Origin: G965116155 sp965116155
GTDB lineage: Bacteria; Bdellovibrionota; Bdellovibrionia; Bdellovibrionales; UBA1609
DNA: 64,000 bases
Direction of reading: 5' to 3'
NCBI GenBank assembly: GCA_965116155.1
Contig: OZ220488.1
Location: 434,001 to 498,000, forward strand
This document shows, one piece after another, positions 51,557 to 61,184 of the stretch. Each line of letters starts with the position of its first letter. Position 1 is the stretch's first letter. Under the pieces are notes generated by a model that saw only the letters and a list, made by a program, of their open reading frames with translations, made no database searches and was not told the DNA's origin. The position numbers and the translations under genes were made by a program.

Positions 51557-52447
51557 CTATTTTCTACGCCCTAAAGCTAAACGCCGCAAACGAGAAATCA
51601 GTTCCCCGTCTACTTCCTCTTTTTCTAAAACCAACACTTCACTCTCACGTATAGAAGCCACAACCCCTTTTTGATTCCCAATACGCGTGTTAATGCCTAT
51701 AGTGTGGATCGTGCCCTCAGGATCCTCTACCATAGCCTGCGGCGTCTCCACATCCCACATGATACCAATTAGCTTAATCTGAGAGAGAGAAAACCTTTGC
51801 AAAGGCAACAAAACGGTATGTACGTCTTGATCAGACGCCAACCCCCTGCTGCCACCACTTTGCTCACGCTGCAAAAAAATGTCCGGCGGCCTAAAAGGAT
51901 TACGCTTGTTGGCATCGGTATAAATAAAAGGCTCCGAACTAAAAGCCCCGTACTTGGCCTTTTTAGCATCCACCAGGCTGCCCGTGACGGGCTTTTTTTT
52001 CTTCTCCGTAACTTTAGCTGCTTGTGCAGAACCTGCCTCACTGCCTCCTTCTTCTTCTCCTTCTCCTTCGCCAGGAGCCTCATTGCCAGATTCTTCAGCT
52101 GCAGCTGGGGGGCGCGCGCCACTAGACTCACCATCCAAATCACCATCTGCTTCCTCACCCGGCATAAGAGGTTTTTGCGCGCCGTCACCGTCTGCAAGCT
52201 TTCCCTCTGCCTCTGCTTCTGGCGCATCCTGCTTCTCGGCGCTTGACTGCTCAGTTGACTGCTCAGTTGACTGCTCAGTTGATTGGGAATTAGGTTCTTT
52301 CTGGTCGCGAGCCAATGCCTCGCCCTCTTGAGCCATAGCGCTATTTTGTGCGAGCGCAATCGCCCACTTAAAAGACATAAAAAACGCTGCACTCAGTATC
52401 AAAGCCGCAAAGCTGCAGTACAAAAGCCTAACCCATCGCTGCCACAC
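51557..52447 (-). CDS. pilP: Type IV pilus assembly lipoprotein/periplasmic protein PilP
   Basis: Links the inner-membrane PilMNO complex to PilQ. The PilP C-terminal domain is clear (YTDANKRNPFRPPDIFL, then LSQIKLIGIMWD and EDPEGTIHTIGINTRIG). Between the N-terminal membrane segment and this domain is a 120-residue acidic, Glu/Ser/Gly-rich linker, longer than usual, encoded partly by 12-bp tandem repeats. The N-terminus looks like an uncleaved anchor or signal without a good lipobox. It starts 24 bp after pilO and ends 12 bp before pilQ. Confidence 0.92.
   Translation of the reverse strand: MWQRWVRLLYCSFAALILSAAFFMSFKWAIALAQNSAMAQEGEALARDQKEPNSQSTEQSTEQSTEQSSAEKQDAPEAEAEGKLADGDGAQKPLMPGEEADGDLDGESSGARPPAAAEESGNEAPGEGEGEEEGGSEAGSAQAAKVTEKKKKPVTGSLVDAKKAKYGAFSSEPFIYTDANKRNPFRPPDIFLQREQSGGSRGLASDQDVHTVLLPLQRFSLSQIKLIGIMWDVETPQAMVEDPEGTIHTIGINTRIGNQKGVVASIRESEVLVLEKEEVDGELISRLRRLALGRRK
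52245..52280 (-). repeat. 12-bp tandem repeat in pilP
   Basis: Three exact copies of GACTGCTCAGTT (plus strand), encoding STEQ repeats in the acidic linker. In-frame change of copy number would alter linker length without a frameshift. Confidence 0.8.
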
Positions 52448-52471
52448 TAACCTAGCCCCCCATCCGTATAA

Positions 52472-53116
52472 CTAACCCTCGCTGGTGTTAGGCGTCGCTT
52501 GGGTAGCGACAAACCTATACGCCGTAAAGGTTACGTTAAAGCCAACTTCCATACGCTTATTACCTGATAAACCCGAAGCCCCTTGGGGCGAAAAACCAAA
52601 CGAGCGGATCACAAAAAATCTTCCACTCTTGGTCATATTAGACAAAAACAAAATAATCCTATCAAAAGGGCATTGGATATTAAGATCAATATCAGCAAAC
52701 TCGTACCCGCCCCCTTGGACCTGTTCTTTAATCTTTAGCGGCCGCCACTCACGCACGTTAATACTAGATAAGTCTGCGCTGATGGCCTTGACCTCTTCTA
52801 CAATAAATTGCTCTAGAGCATGTATTGAGGCATCATCCGTTGGATCTACAGTAGGAGCAGCATTTTTAAAGACCTCAAATTTTTCTTTTAAAAACTTATT
52901 CACCTCTCGGTATTGCTCTAAGTCTTTAACCTTGGCTTTAAAGCTGGCTAGCTCTCGCTCAACCTCTGACAACTTAGACTCGGCTGCACCAATTTGAGAC
53001 TGGATGTCCGATCCATCATTAAAAACAAAGTACCAATACCCCCCTACAATCAACAAAGACACCACAAGGCTCTGCGGCAAAGTGATATTAGCAATAAATG
53101 ATTTTAGATCTTCCAC
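52472..53116 (-). CDS. pilO: Type IV pilus inner-membrane protein PilO
   Basis: A 214-aa bitopic protein: a short cytoplasmic N-terminus, one membrane helix (LVVSLLIVGGYWYFVF), a coiled coil (SKLSEVERELASFKAKVKDL) and a ferredoxin-like periplasmic domain (FDRIILFLSNMTKSGRFFVI). It heterodimerises with PilN in the alignment complex. It lies between the small lipoprotein gene (58 bp) and pilP (24 bp). Confidence 0.92.
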   Translation of the reverse strand: MEDLKSFIANITLPQSLVVSLLIVGGYWYFVFNDGSDIQSQIGAAESKLSEVERELASFKAKVKDLEQYREVNKFLKEKFEVFKNAAPTVDPTDDASIHALEQFIVEEVKAISADLSSINVREWRPLKIKEQVQGGGYEFADIDLNIQCPFDRIILFLSNMTKSGRFFVIRSFGFSPQGASGLSGNKRMEVGFNVTFTAYRFVATQATPNTSEG

Positions 53117-53174
53117 GTTTGCTCAAGCCCCCCATAAACCCCAAGCTAATCAGCAGATTTTTCTTCTTGCCGAC

Positions 53175-53513
53175 CTACTCTTGAGACTCGCTTATTTCAT
53201 CGTCACCACGTGCTACGGCGTCCATATCATCTAAGGCAGGCTGCCCCTCTGATACACCACCATAGGCCTGACGCATAATAGTGCCACGATTAGAAAAATG
53301 CGCCTCATCAATGCGGTCCGCTTCACGCGCAAGCTCGCTTTCAGAAATACTAGCATTGTGCTCCAAGCCACCTGTGCTCACACTGGCCATTTCTTCCATG
53401 GTTTTCACCCTGTCCGAAACACTAGGGCCCACTCTATGTGCAGTGGTCGAAGAACACGCAGCTAAAAGACCTGTAACTCCAAAAGCAGTCAACAGTACGA
53501 ATAAAGTTCTCAT
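53175..53513 (-). CDS. Small lipoprotein within the pil operon
   Basis: A 112-aa lipoprotein: MRTLFVLLTAFGVTGLLAAC gives a strong lipobox (LLAAC). The mature part is acidic, with SDRVKTMEEMAS and DEAHFSNRG; no known domain. The start was set at the ATG 53511-53513 (GAGG 8 nt upstream) rather than 8 codons earlier. It lies between pilN and pilO in the same direction. Bacteria of this group sometimes place a TPR pilotin-like protein (Tgl/PilF) near pilQ, but this has no TPR repeats, so a pilotin role is only a guess from context. Confidence 0.78.
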   Translation of the reverse strand: MRTLFVLLTAFGVTGLLAACSSTTAHRVGPSVSDRVKTMEEMASVSTGGLEHNASISESELAREADRIDEAHFSNRGTIMRQAYGGVSEGQPALDDMDAVARGDDEISESQE

Positions 53514-53605
53514 TTTAAATACCTCACCTTTCCCCAAAATAAACCAATAATCACCTAAGACAATATCATAAGTTACAAACTCTCAAGCAGCTTTGTGTAT
53601 TTTTT

Positions 53606-54256
53606 CTAACCCCCACCATAAGCACTACCACCTGCTAGAGCTCCTTTTAAAACAAACGAGCTCAAGTTGCCACTTGATCCCCCGCCCTGCTGCTCTTGTG
53701 AGCTTTTTAGCAAAACTGTTTTGTAAAATTTATCCTGTCTCATTCTAGACACAAATTCGTCTACCACATCATAAGACATGCCCTGCCCGTTCATATCGAA
53801 GTTCCCATCTGAGTACTGCCAAGAGCTCAGCCATACATCTTTAGGCATGATGTTCTGAATACTATCAATAAACTTGATCTCCCTAAGCCTAACATCCGAC
53901 AAGCCCTTCAGCACTTGCAGGTGGCCTTCGACAAAGGCAATGTTGGCTTCAAGCTTTTTGAGCTCGTCGTAATCCTCTTTACGGCTATCCAGTTGGCCTT
54001 GTACATTTTGTACATCTGCCTGCACCCCTTGTAGCTTGGTGCTTAATCTTTCTAGGTTCCATTGCTCAAAGCCATAAAAGACCGTTATAGGCACAAAAAT
54101 AATCACCACCAAAATGGCTTTATTAATTCTAGACCCAAACGAAAGCAGTCTTTGTAAGTGCTGGGTATCAAAACTCTGTACTTCTACGTCATCCCCCACC
54201 TCAACTGCAGCAGGATTAACAGCAACACGGTTTTCGACTAAATTAATACGTATCAC
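53606..54256 (-). CDS. pilN: Type IV pilus inner-membrane protein PilN
   Basis: A 216-aa protein opening with MIRINLVENR, the conserved PilN segment that binds PilM (INLLP in most species). A membrane helix (ILVVIIFVPITVFYGF) at about residues 48-63, a coiled coil and a ferredoxin-like domain follow, ending in a Gly/Ser-rich tail. The start overlaps the pilM stop by 4 bp (ATGA). Confidence 0.93.
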   Translation of the reverse strand: MIRINLVENRVAVNPAAVEVGDDVEVQSFDTQHLQRLLSFGSRINKAILVVIIFVPITVFYGFEQWNLERLSTKLQGVQADVQNVQGQLDSRKEDYDELKKLEANIAFVEGHLQVLKGLSDVRLREIKFIDSIQNIMPKDVWLSSWQYSDGNFDMNGQGMSYDVVDEFVSRMRQDKFYKTVLLKSSQEQQGGGSSGNLSSFVLKGALAGGSAYGGG

Positions 54257-55308
54257 GCAGCATCGCCCTCTTTTCGCAAAGCCAAGCCCACAGAAACAGC
54301 AGCAAAGTCGCGCATCTCTTCAACCGATCCCATATTGGTCTCAAGCTCGCTGCAGTCTATTTTTTCAAATGGGTTCATAGTGTGAGTTTTTACAACGCTG
54401 CCAAAAGCATCCAGTAGCCCTGGAAACTTAGACCCACCTCCCGTTAACCAGCACTGCTCCACTTGCACATCCATGCCACTTACCACAAAGGCCGACACCG
54501 CATCTAAAACCTCAGACGCGATCGACTTATGCACGCTACGCAGGTGTTCTTCTACCTCCTCAGGCACCGTGCCCCCTTGAGCAAATTCTAGCTTCATGCT
54601 ATCTGCCTCTTCAGGGCTGAGGCCCATTTTTTCTTCTAACTGCACCGCATAGTTAAAGTCTCCTAAATTAAGGTCTTTTACAAAAACCACCTCGCCCTTT
54701 ACCATTAGCACTACAGTAGTAAGTTGCGCGCCAATATTAACGAGTACACTGACTTTGTCTTTCATCTCGGGGTAGTTGTGCTCAAAGCAATTGGCCAAGG
54801 CAAAACCTGTAACATCTACCACAGGGCATTTGCATTTCGCATGCTCCACGGCTTCAATATTTTTCATAATACCTTTGCGCACCGCTGCCACCAGCAAGAC
54901 ACCCATTTCGTCTGAATTTTGCGCATGGCTTACTAGATCGTAATCTATGTGCACGTCCTCAATATCGTAAGGCAAATACTGCTCCACCTCCCACCGAAGT
55001 TGCTCACCGACGAATTTTTTTTCCATTTTAGGAATACTTAAAAGCTTTACAAAAACCTCAGGCCCCCAAAGGGCCACAGCAGCAGAGCTTTTAGACGCCT
55101 TGCTGCGGCTTAAAAGATCACTTAAAACCCTGCCGACAGACTCTGAGTCTACAATGTCGCTACCCTCCATCGCCTCAACAGGAGAGGGTAAAGAAAAAAA
55201 AGCCCTAAGCTTAGCTGCACCCTTAACCATGTCAATATCGGCCAGCTTAATACTATGGGTGCCAATATCTAAACCCAAAAGAGGCTTCTTTCTAGAAAAA
55301 AATAACAC
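54253..55308 (-). CDS. pilM: Type IV pilus assembly ATPase-fold protein PilM
   Basis: A 351-aa cytosolic actin/FtsA-fold protein that holds the PilN tail. Motifs: LLGLDIGTHSIKLADI (phosphate 1), VLVNIGAQLTTVVLM (phosphate 2), QCWLTGGGSKFPGL (adenosine). The start is a GTG at 55306-55308 with an AGGGGG ribosome site. First gene of the pil cluster; a promoter and an inverted repeat are proposed just upstream. Confidence 0.94.
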   Translation of the reverse strand: MLFFSRKKPLLGLDIGTHSIKLADIDMVKGAAKLRAFFSLPSPVEAMEGSDIVDSESVGRVLSDLLSRSKASKSSAAVALWGPEVFVKLLSIPKMEKKFVGEQLRWEVEQYLPYDIEDVHIDYDLVSHAQNSDEMGVLLVAAVRKGIMKNIEAVEHAKCKCPVVDVTGFALANCFEHNYPEMKDKVSVLVNIGAQLTTVVLMVKGEVVFVKDLNLGDFNYAVQLEEKMGLSPEEADSMKLEFAQGGTVPEEVEEHLRSVHKSIASEVLDAVSAFVVSGMDVQVEQCWLTGGGSKFPGLLDAFGSVVKTHTMNPFEKIDCSELETNMGSVEEMRDFAAVSVGLALRKEGDAA

Positions 55309-55368
55309 CCAATCCCCCTAACTCAAAACACACCATCGCCCTTTCCACATGGCACACCCCTAGTATTT

Positions 55369-55398
55369 AGTAGATCTGCACCCCCCTTTATAAGTCAA
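55369..55398 (-). promoter_or_regulatory. Possible promoter of the pil operon
   Basis: On the minus strand TTGACT (55393-55398) and TCTACT (55369-55374) are 18 bp apart, a fair sigma-70-type pair about 60-90 bp upstream of the pilM GTG. The -10 matches four of six consensus bases. Read-through from gspE or the upstream gene cannot be excluded. Confidence 0.35.
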
Positions 55399-55403
55399 TT
55401 TGG

Positions 55404-55418
55404 GTGACGTACTGTCAC
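55404..55418. promoter_or_regulatory. Inverted repeat upstream of the pil operon
   Basis: GTGAC GTACT GTCAC, a perfect 5-bp inverted repeat with a 5-bp spacer, between the stop of the FMN protein gene and the proposed pilM -35 box. The position suits an activator or repressor site. Confidence 0.35.
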
Positions 55419-55421
55419 GGC

Positions 55422-56936
55422 TTACGCCCATGCTCCAGGGTTAACAAAATCGTAAAGCTCCCCATAGTGCTGCACTTTATTAATGCTCACACGCCGCATG
55501 ACATGCCAAGGCCTCAATTGCGAAACATTCTCCAAGCCCATAGCACCAATAATATGCGCTGTGCTTTCCATGGTCTCTTGGTGGTAGTTTTTTACCCGAT
55601 CCCGCTTATGCACCACCACCAAGCCAGACGTCAGTCCAGACTTCTGGGTCGCAATGCCCGTCGGGCACGTATTGGCATGGCAGCGCAATGCCTGTATACA
55701 GCCCAGAGCCAACATAAAGCTCCGTGCCGCGTACACAGCATCTGCCCCTAAGCATAAACGTTTTACTAGACCAAAACCTGTACTCACCTTGCCAGAGGCC
55801 ACAAGCTTTACATGTTGCTTAACCCCAAAGCCCTCAAGGCAGTTTTTTGCAAAAACCAAAGCCTCCACCCCAGGCCAACCCATATTATTGGCAAACTCCA
55901 GCGGCGCAGCTCCTGTGCCTCCCTCGCCTCCATCTACCGCAATATAATCCGGAAAACTCCCCAACGAGCGCATAGCTTTAACCAAGGCAACAAACTCACT
56001 CTCTTGACCAATGCAAAGCTTAATACCCACGGGTTTGCCTTGCGCCAAGCGCCTTATACGCGCAACAAACTCCACAAGCTCCTTAGGAGATGAAAAAGCC
56101 GAATGCGTTGGAGGGGACAATACATCTTGCTCCATACCCACACCCCTAATGCGCGCAATTTCAGGAGTGATTTTTGCTTTAGGCAACAAACCTCCATGGG
56201 AAGGTTTGGCGCCTTGGGAGATTTTGATTTCTATCATTTTAATTTCTGGCATCTGGGCTGTGTCAGCAAAAGCTGCCGCACAAAAGTTGCCACCCTTGTC
56301 GCGGCAGCCAAAATACCCTGTGCCCAATTGCCAAATCAAATCACACCCGTACTTTAAATGGTATGGGCTTACACCCCCTTCGCCTGTATTAAGGGCGAAT
56401 CGGCCATCTAAAGCCCCACCCCCTAAAGCCATAATAGCAGGGGCACTTAGGGCCCCGTAGCTAAGGCCAGAAACATTCAGCAAGCTTGCATTGTATGGCC
56501 TTGAACACTCTGGCCCTCCAATACGCACGCGAAAGTCTTTAGGATCTAAGTGTTTAGCATAAATGGAGTGCTTTACCCACTCGTAGCCCACAGAGTAAAC
56601 GTCTTTTTGAGTTCCAAAAGGCAGGGAGTCTAGAGTTTTTTTAGCCCTTTGATAAACCACCGAGCGCTGCTCACGACTAAAGGGCATGCCATCGCTATTA
56701 GACTCTACAAAATACTGATTAATCTCAGGCCTTATAGCCTCAAACCAATACCGTGCTCGGCCTATGAAGGGAAAGTTGCGCCTAATGGTATGCCGAGTTT
56801 GAAAACAATCCGCCAAACCAAAGCAGTACATCGGCCCTAAGATGCCAACAACCCATAGCATCCAGCTCCACCATAAAGAAGCCAAAATCAAAGCGCCCAA
56901 AATAGGCATGCCTAAAACCAAATACCAAAAGCGCAT
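55422..56936 (-). CDS. Membrane-anchored FMN-binding glutamate-synthase-like protein
   Basis: About 504 aa. Two or three N-terminal hydrophobic segments (MRFWYLVLGMPILGALILAS, in part) anchor a domain like the FMN/Fe-S central domain of glutamate synthase (GltB/archaeal GlxD type): LLNVSGLSYGALSAPAI, GEGGVSPYHLK, YIAVDGGEGGTGAAP, and the 3Fe-4S cysteine cluster in CHANTCPTGIATQ. No glutaminase or NAD(P)H-binding domain is present, so the electron donor is unknown. The ATG at 56934-56936 was chosen over a GTG 19 codons earlier. It sits between gspE and pilM without an evident link to secretion. Confidence 0.85.
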   Translation of the reverse strand: MRFWYLVLGMPILGALILASLWWSWMLWVVGILGPMYCFGLADCFQTRHTIRRNFPFIGRARYWFEAIRPEINQYFVESNSDGMPFSREQRSVVYQRAKKTLDSLPFGTQKDVYSVGYEWVKHSIYAKHLDPKDFRVRIGGPECSRPYNASLLNVSGLSYGALSAPAIMALGGGALDGRFALNTGEGGVSPYHLKYGCDLIWQLGTGYFGCRDKGGNFCAAAFADTAQMPEIKMIEIKISQGAKPSHGGLLPKAKITPEIARIRGVGMEQDVLSPPTHSAFSSPKELVEFVARIRRLAQGKPVGIKLCIGQESEFVALVKAMRSLGSFPDYIAVDGGEGGTGAAPLEFANNMGWPGVEALVFAKNCLEGFGVKQHVKLVASGKVSTGFGLVKRLCLGADAVYAARSFMLALGCIQALRCHANTCPTGIATQKSGLTSGLVVVHKRDRVKNYHQETMESTAHIIGAMGLENVSQLRPWHVMRRVSINKVQHYGELYDFVNPGAWA

Positions 56937-57067
56937 AACCCCCAGTGACCTCCCCCTTTGCCGTTTGGTGGCAGCCCAACTGACAGGCACCACAAGCGCC
57001 GGTGCCCAGTAGGGCCAAATAACAGTCCGCGTAGCGAATACCCAATTAGGTGCATAAACATTTAGGG

Positions 57068-58747
57068 TTATGCATCTAATTGGGTGTTCGCCAAGACTTC
57101 TTCAATGGTCGTGATACCATGGAGTACTTTACTAATTCCATGGTCCCTAAAGGTTCGCATGCCCAGCTCAATGGCGCGCTTTTTTATTGCCCCTGAGTCC
57201 ACTTTTTGCATCACCAGCGTACGTATCTCTTCATTCACTAGCAAAAGCTCTTGTATCACGGTTCTGCCAAGATAGCCTTTTTCGCCACACTCACGGCATC
57301 CTTTAGCCCTATAAATTTGCGCGCCTTTTATGTCTTCTTTTTTTAACTCAATGCTATCTAGCTCTGCCTGCGAAGGCTCATAAAGCTCTTTGCAATGAGG
57401 GCATATGACCCTCACTAACCTTTGCCCCACAACCCCCAAAAGACTCGTTGCAATTAAAAACGGCTCACAACCCATATCGATCAAGCGCGGAAACACTCCA
57501 GCAGAGTCGTTTGTGTGTATAGTGGAAATAACCAAATGCCCCGTAAGAGAAGCATTAATAGAAATCTCTGCTGTTTCTAAGTCTCTAATTTCACCCACCA
57601 TAATTACGTTAGGGTCCTGCCGCAAAATGCTTCTTAATCCTGCCGCAAAGCTGAGGCCAATTTTGGAGTTCACCTGTATCTGGCCTATGCCATGTATACG
57701 CTGCTCTACGGGATCTTCTACTGTGACAATGTTTTTATCTGCACTGTTAATGTAACTCAGTGCCGCATACAAAGAGGTCGACTTACCACTACCCGTAGGA
57801 CCTGTTACCAAAATGATCCCGTATGTGCGCTTTAGTAGCTCTTTCATTTCTGTTAAACTATGCGTATCAAAACCCAATTGCTCTAAGTCCAACACCACAT
57901 TAGATCGATCTTGCAATCTTAACACTATGCGCTCACCAAAAGCCGTTGGCACCGTGCTTAAACGCACGTCAATATCCTTGCCAGCTAGCTTTAAAGGTAT
58001 GCGTCCATCTTGGGGGAGGCGTTTTTCTGCAATATTCAAATTCCCCATCACCTTAATGCGCGAAGTAATTGCATTTTGTAGTCTTTTAGGAGGCTTGAAA
58101 ATATCAAACAAAATACCATCCACCCTAAAACGCACGACCATAGATTTTTCGTAAGGCTCTATGTGTATGTCAGAGGCTTTTTCCTTAACCGCCCGAAACA
58201 GCAAAGTGTTAACTAACTTAATAACCGGCGCATCGTCATCACCGGCTTCTAAAAGATCAATTACAGGGTCGTCTAGATCGTACTCTTCGCTTTCGATTTC
58301 ATCCAAACCCTCTAGACCTGTGGTGCTTTTTTCATAAACCCTATTAATGGCCTCTTGCACCTTATGCACCGTACTAACAATAGGCTTAACGGGTTTTTGA
58401 AAAATTGCCCGCATATCCTCTAAAATGCTGTAATTTAACGGGTTAGCAACCAGCACCTCCACTGCCTTGGTGCTGTCTTTAAAGGGCAAAATATTATGTG
58501 CCTTTGCATAGGCTATAGGAATATCCCGCACCAGATCAGCAGAAATATCCCCATACGGAATGCTTGCTAAAAACCGCACCCCCAAATGCCCACACAGCAC
58601 GCCCACTGCCTGCTCAGGAGTAGAGAAGCTGTGCTTTTTCATATGATCCGCTATAGGCACGCCCTCATCGCCCAATAACGCAAGCGCCATTGAGAGCTGT
58701 TTTTCACTCATAGAAGTGCTTTTTACTATCAGGTTTTCAAAAGCCAT
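57068..58747 (-). CDS. gspE: Type II secretion system ATPase GspE
   Basis: A 559-aa cytosolic hexameric ATPase. An N1/N2 domain (MshEN-like) is followed by the catalytic core: Walker A GPTGSGKSTSLYAAL, Asp box VTVEDPVEQ, Walker B VIMVGEIRDLETAEI, His box GHLVISTIHTNDS, and a tetracysteine zinc site, CPHC and CREC. The zinc module favours GspE/PilB over PilT. As gspC-gspD-gspE are adjacent in that order and a separate pil cluster follows, GspE is more likely than PilB, though the two are hard to tell apart. It starts 12 bp after gspD. Confidence 0.92.
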   Translation of the reverse strand: MAFENLIVKSTSMSEKQLSMALALLGDEGVPIADHMKKHSFSTPEQAVGVLCGHLGVRFLASIPYGDISADLVRDIPIAYAKAHNILPFKDSTKAVEVLVANPLNYSILEDMRAIFQKPVKPIVSTVHKVQEAINRVYEKSTTGLEGLDEIESEEYDLDDPVIDLLEAGDDDAPVIKLVNTLLFRAVKEKASDIHIEPYEKSMVVRFRVDGILFDIFKPPKRLQNAITSRIKVMGNLNIAEKRLPQDGRIPLKLAGKDIDVRLSTVPTAFGERIVLRLQDRSNVVLDLEQLGFDTHSLTEMKELLKRTYGIILVTGPTGSGKSTSLYAALSYINSADKNIVTVEDPVEQRIHGIGQIQVNSKIGLSFAAGLRSILRQDPNVIMVGEIRDLETAEISINASLTGHLVISTIHTNDSAGVFPRLIDMGCEPFLIATSLLGVVGQRLVRVICPHCKELYEPSQAELDSIELKKEDIKGAQIYRAKGCRECGEKGYLGRTVIQELLLVNEEIRTLVMQKVDSGAIKKRAIELGMRTFRDHGISKVLHGITTIEEVLANTQLDA

Positions 58748-58759
58748 TTTTAGATTTTT

Positions 58760-61126
58760 TTAAATGCCCAAAGTGTCAAAGGATTCTGTATCGTCATAGG
58801 GTGTGTCTTGTGTATCTAGCAACTCCTCTGGCTCTTCTGGCAAAGGCTCCTCTTGTTCTAAGCGTTCTAGCTCTTCAACCTCTTGCTCTATTTTGGTTGT
58901 TGTATCTTCCTCAGGAAAAAAGTCACCCTCTGTACCTTCACCCAAAGTGCCCGCGCCTTCTTTACGACGAGGCAGATTGTCCATAGCCTCTCCATGGGGG
59001 TCACGGCCCCGCATATGCTTGCGTATAAACACCGCCCTGCTGTCGAGCTTGTCTTTTAAAAGCATCGCCGCATCAGTGCTGTTGCGGATAATACGCGGCG
59101 TAATAAAAACGATGAGGTTTTTTTTCTCTTTGCTGGTTTTGGTAGACTTAAACAACCATCCCAAAATGGGTATGTCCCCCAACAGTGGCACCTTAGAAAC
59201 CTCGGTGCTTTCGTTGTCAGTCATTAAGCCCCCTAAGACGGCTGTGTCGCCGCTATCTACTACGATTTTCGTTTCTATGTCGCGTTTTACAACTTTAACA
59301 GCGCTCTCGCCGCCTATTTCTACAGCAATGGGAGAGTCTACTTTTTGCTTGATATCCATACGTACGGTGTCTGTATCGGGACTAATAAAAGGCGTCAGCT
59401 CGAGCTTCATTAAAATGTCTTTAAATTCAAAGCTCGACTGCCCCAATTGCGCGCCAGTTGCGCTAAAGGTTTGCTTTTTGGCTACGGGAGTGTTTTCTCC
59501 CACTTCGATTACGGCTTTTTCATTGTTAAGCGCTGTAATTTGAGGGGTCGATAAAACATTCCCTCCGACATTGGTTTTTAAAAGCTTTACCAAACCTGTT
59601 AGGCTTGGCACTTCAAACGATGCCCCACCAATGCTCACGCTTACGGTTTTGCCAGCTCCAAAACCAATTACGGCTCCCCTGTCAGCAGCGGGGTTCATGG
59701 CATCTTGCAAGCTGCCTCCAGAAAAACCCTGCCTCCCAATGCCTTTGGTGTTATCCATAAAGTTGTAATAATTAATACCCCAATCTAAACCGCGCTCTGC
59801 AGACATCTCCATAATGATGGTTTTAACAAAAACCTGGTCCCGCGGGAGGTCCATTTTTTTAATTAAATCCTGCACCACTTCGTAGTCTTGCTTAGAGGCT
59901 GTGATAATAAGCGAGTTATTGGGTTCGTCGGCCACCACATTAACGCTGCCGTCAAACACACCGGCTGCTGCACGGCTTGCGCCTGTGGATGAGCTTCCAC
60001 TCCCACCACGAAACACCGACCTGGCCGAAGTCGTACTTTTAGCTGTTTTGCTCGACTCTTTAGCCAGGCCATTTAAAACATCCGCCACACCCTTAGCCTT
60101 AGAGTGCCGCAGGTAATACACATACACTCCCCCTGCGTCCTCGGGGCTCAGCTTGTAGTCTAGGGTTTTGACGAGCTCTTTCACACGATCCACACCCGCT
60201 TTGTTGGCCACAACCACAATTGCATTGGTACGCAGATCAGGCAAAACTTTTGAAATACTCACCGCCCCGCCACCGGAGGATTCCTGACGGCGGCTCCTAC
60301 TGCTCCTATAACGGGGCACGCCTCCATACAAGCGCCCTTCATCTGCACCTGTAAGTTGGGTCACTAAAATCGCAATATCACTGGCATCAGCATGTCTAAT
60401 GGGCAGGACGACGATTTTTTCTTCAAATCCAGGCACGTCCATCTCTTCTAAAATACGACTTATGCGCTCTACGCTAGAACCCAAGCCGGTAATAATAAGC
60501 GAGTTCGTAGGAGTGTAAGGCGTCATCTCGCCCCCTGATCCTGCACCTAAAAGTTTGCCGAGCTCTTTGCCGACTTCTTCTGCACTAATATGCTTTAGCT
60601 GCATAATGCGCGTTATGACTTGATCGGTGTCCGGAAAATACGCACCCGAATAGGTTTCGATACTGTCGTCTTTGGCTTCTTGTATTTTGCGGATTTTTAA
60701 AAACTTGCCACTCGGAACAATGGTAAGGCCGTTCATAGCAAGGGCAGATAAAAAAGCCCTATACGCCTCAGCAACAGTGATTTCAGAGGGAGCTAAAATG
60801 GTAATTTTACCCCCTACGCCGCTCCCTAGTATAAAGTTCTTCCCCGTAAGCTTACTAATGGCTTTAACAACTTCTAAAATATCCGCATTGGGATAATCGA
60901 AACTTTTGATTTTGTTGGGGAAGTTTTCGTTAGTAATTTGCTCCGGGTGCGCACCTGCAAAATTAATATTCCCCTTAGCAGATTTAAGCGGCAATTGCGT
61001 GGGGGTATTTTGAGCTGTCGCTACAGCAGCGCCGAGTACTATAAGAGCAGAGCCTAGTATTATACAAGAGGCTCCCTTGTTAAGGACTAGGCTGCGCTTT
61101 TTATGATTCACCCGTATAAGCAACAC
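58760..61126 (-). CDS. gspD: Type II secretion system secretin GspD
   Basis: Outer-membrane channel of the type II system, about 788 aa. N0 domain (IKSFDYPNADILEVVKAISK), several N/KH-like domains (IMQLKHISAEEVGKEL; LPIRHADASDIAILV; YYLRHSKAKGVADVL) and the secretin domain with VPLLGDIPILGWLFKSTKTS. The C-terminus is an acidic Glu-rich tail of about 80 residues instead of the usual S-domain. A GTG at 61126 with GGAGG 6 nt upstream is preferred over a TTG at 61174; it leaves a good signal (IILGSALIVLGAAVATAQ). It lies 58 bp after gspC. Confidence 0.93.
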   Translation of the reverse strand: MLLIRVNHKKRSLVLNKGASCIILGSALIVLGAAVATAQNTPTQLPLKSAKGNINFAGAHPEQITNENFPNKIKSFDYPNADILEVVKAISKLTGKNFILGSGVGGKITILAPSEITVAEAYRAFLSALAMNGLTIVPSGKFLKIRKIQEAKDDSIETYSGAYFPDTDQVITRIMQLKHISAEEVGKELGKLLGAGSGGEMTPYTPTNSLIITGLGSSVERISRILEEMDVPGFEEKIVVLPIRHADASDIAILVTQLTGADEGRLYGGVPRYRSSRSRRQESSGGGAVSISKVLPDLRTNAIVVVANKAGVDRVKELVKTLDYKLSPEDAGGVYVYYLRHSKAKGVADVLNGLAKESSKTAKSTTSARSVFRGGSGSSSTGASRAAAGVFDGSVNVVADEPNNSLIITASKQDYEVVQDLIKKMDLPRDQVFVKTIIMEMSAERGLDWGINYYNFMDNTKGIGRQGFSGGSLQDAMNPAADRGAVIGFGAGKTVSVSIGGASFEVPSLTGLVKLLKTNVGGNVLSTPQITALNNEKAVIEVGENTPVAKKQTFSATGAQLGQSSFEFKDILMKLELTPFISPDTDTVRMDIKQKVDSPIAVEIGGESAVKVVKRDIETKIVVDSGDTAVLGGLMTDNESTEVSKVPLLGDIPILGWLFKSTKTSKEKKNLIVFITPRIIRNSTDAAMLLKDKLDSRAVFIRKHMRGRDPHGEAMDNLPRRKEGAGTLGEGTEGDFFPEEDTTTKIEQEVEELERLEQEEPLPEEPEELLDTQDTPYDDTESFDTLGI

Positions 61127-61184
61127 CCCTCCCCTCCATGAGGAACTTATTAAGCCCCCCTTATGCCTAGGCAAAGTATAAAAC

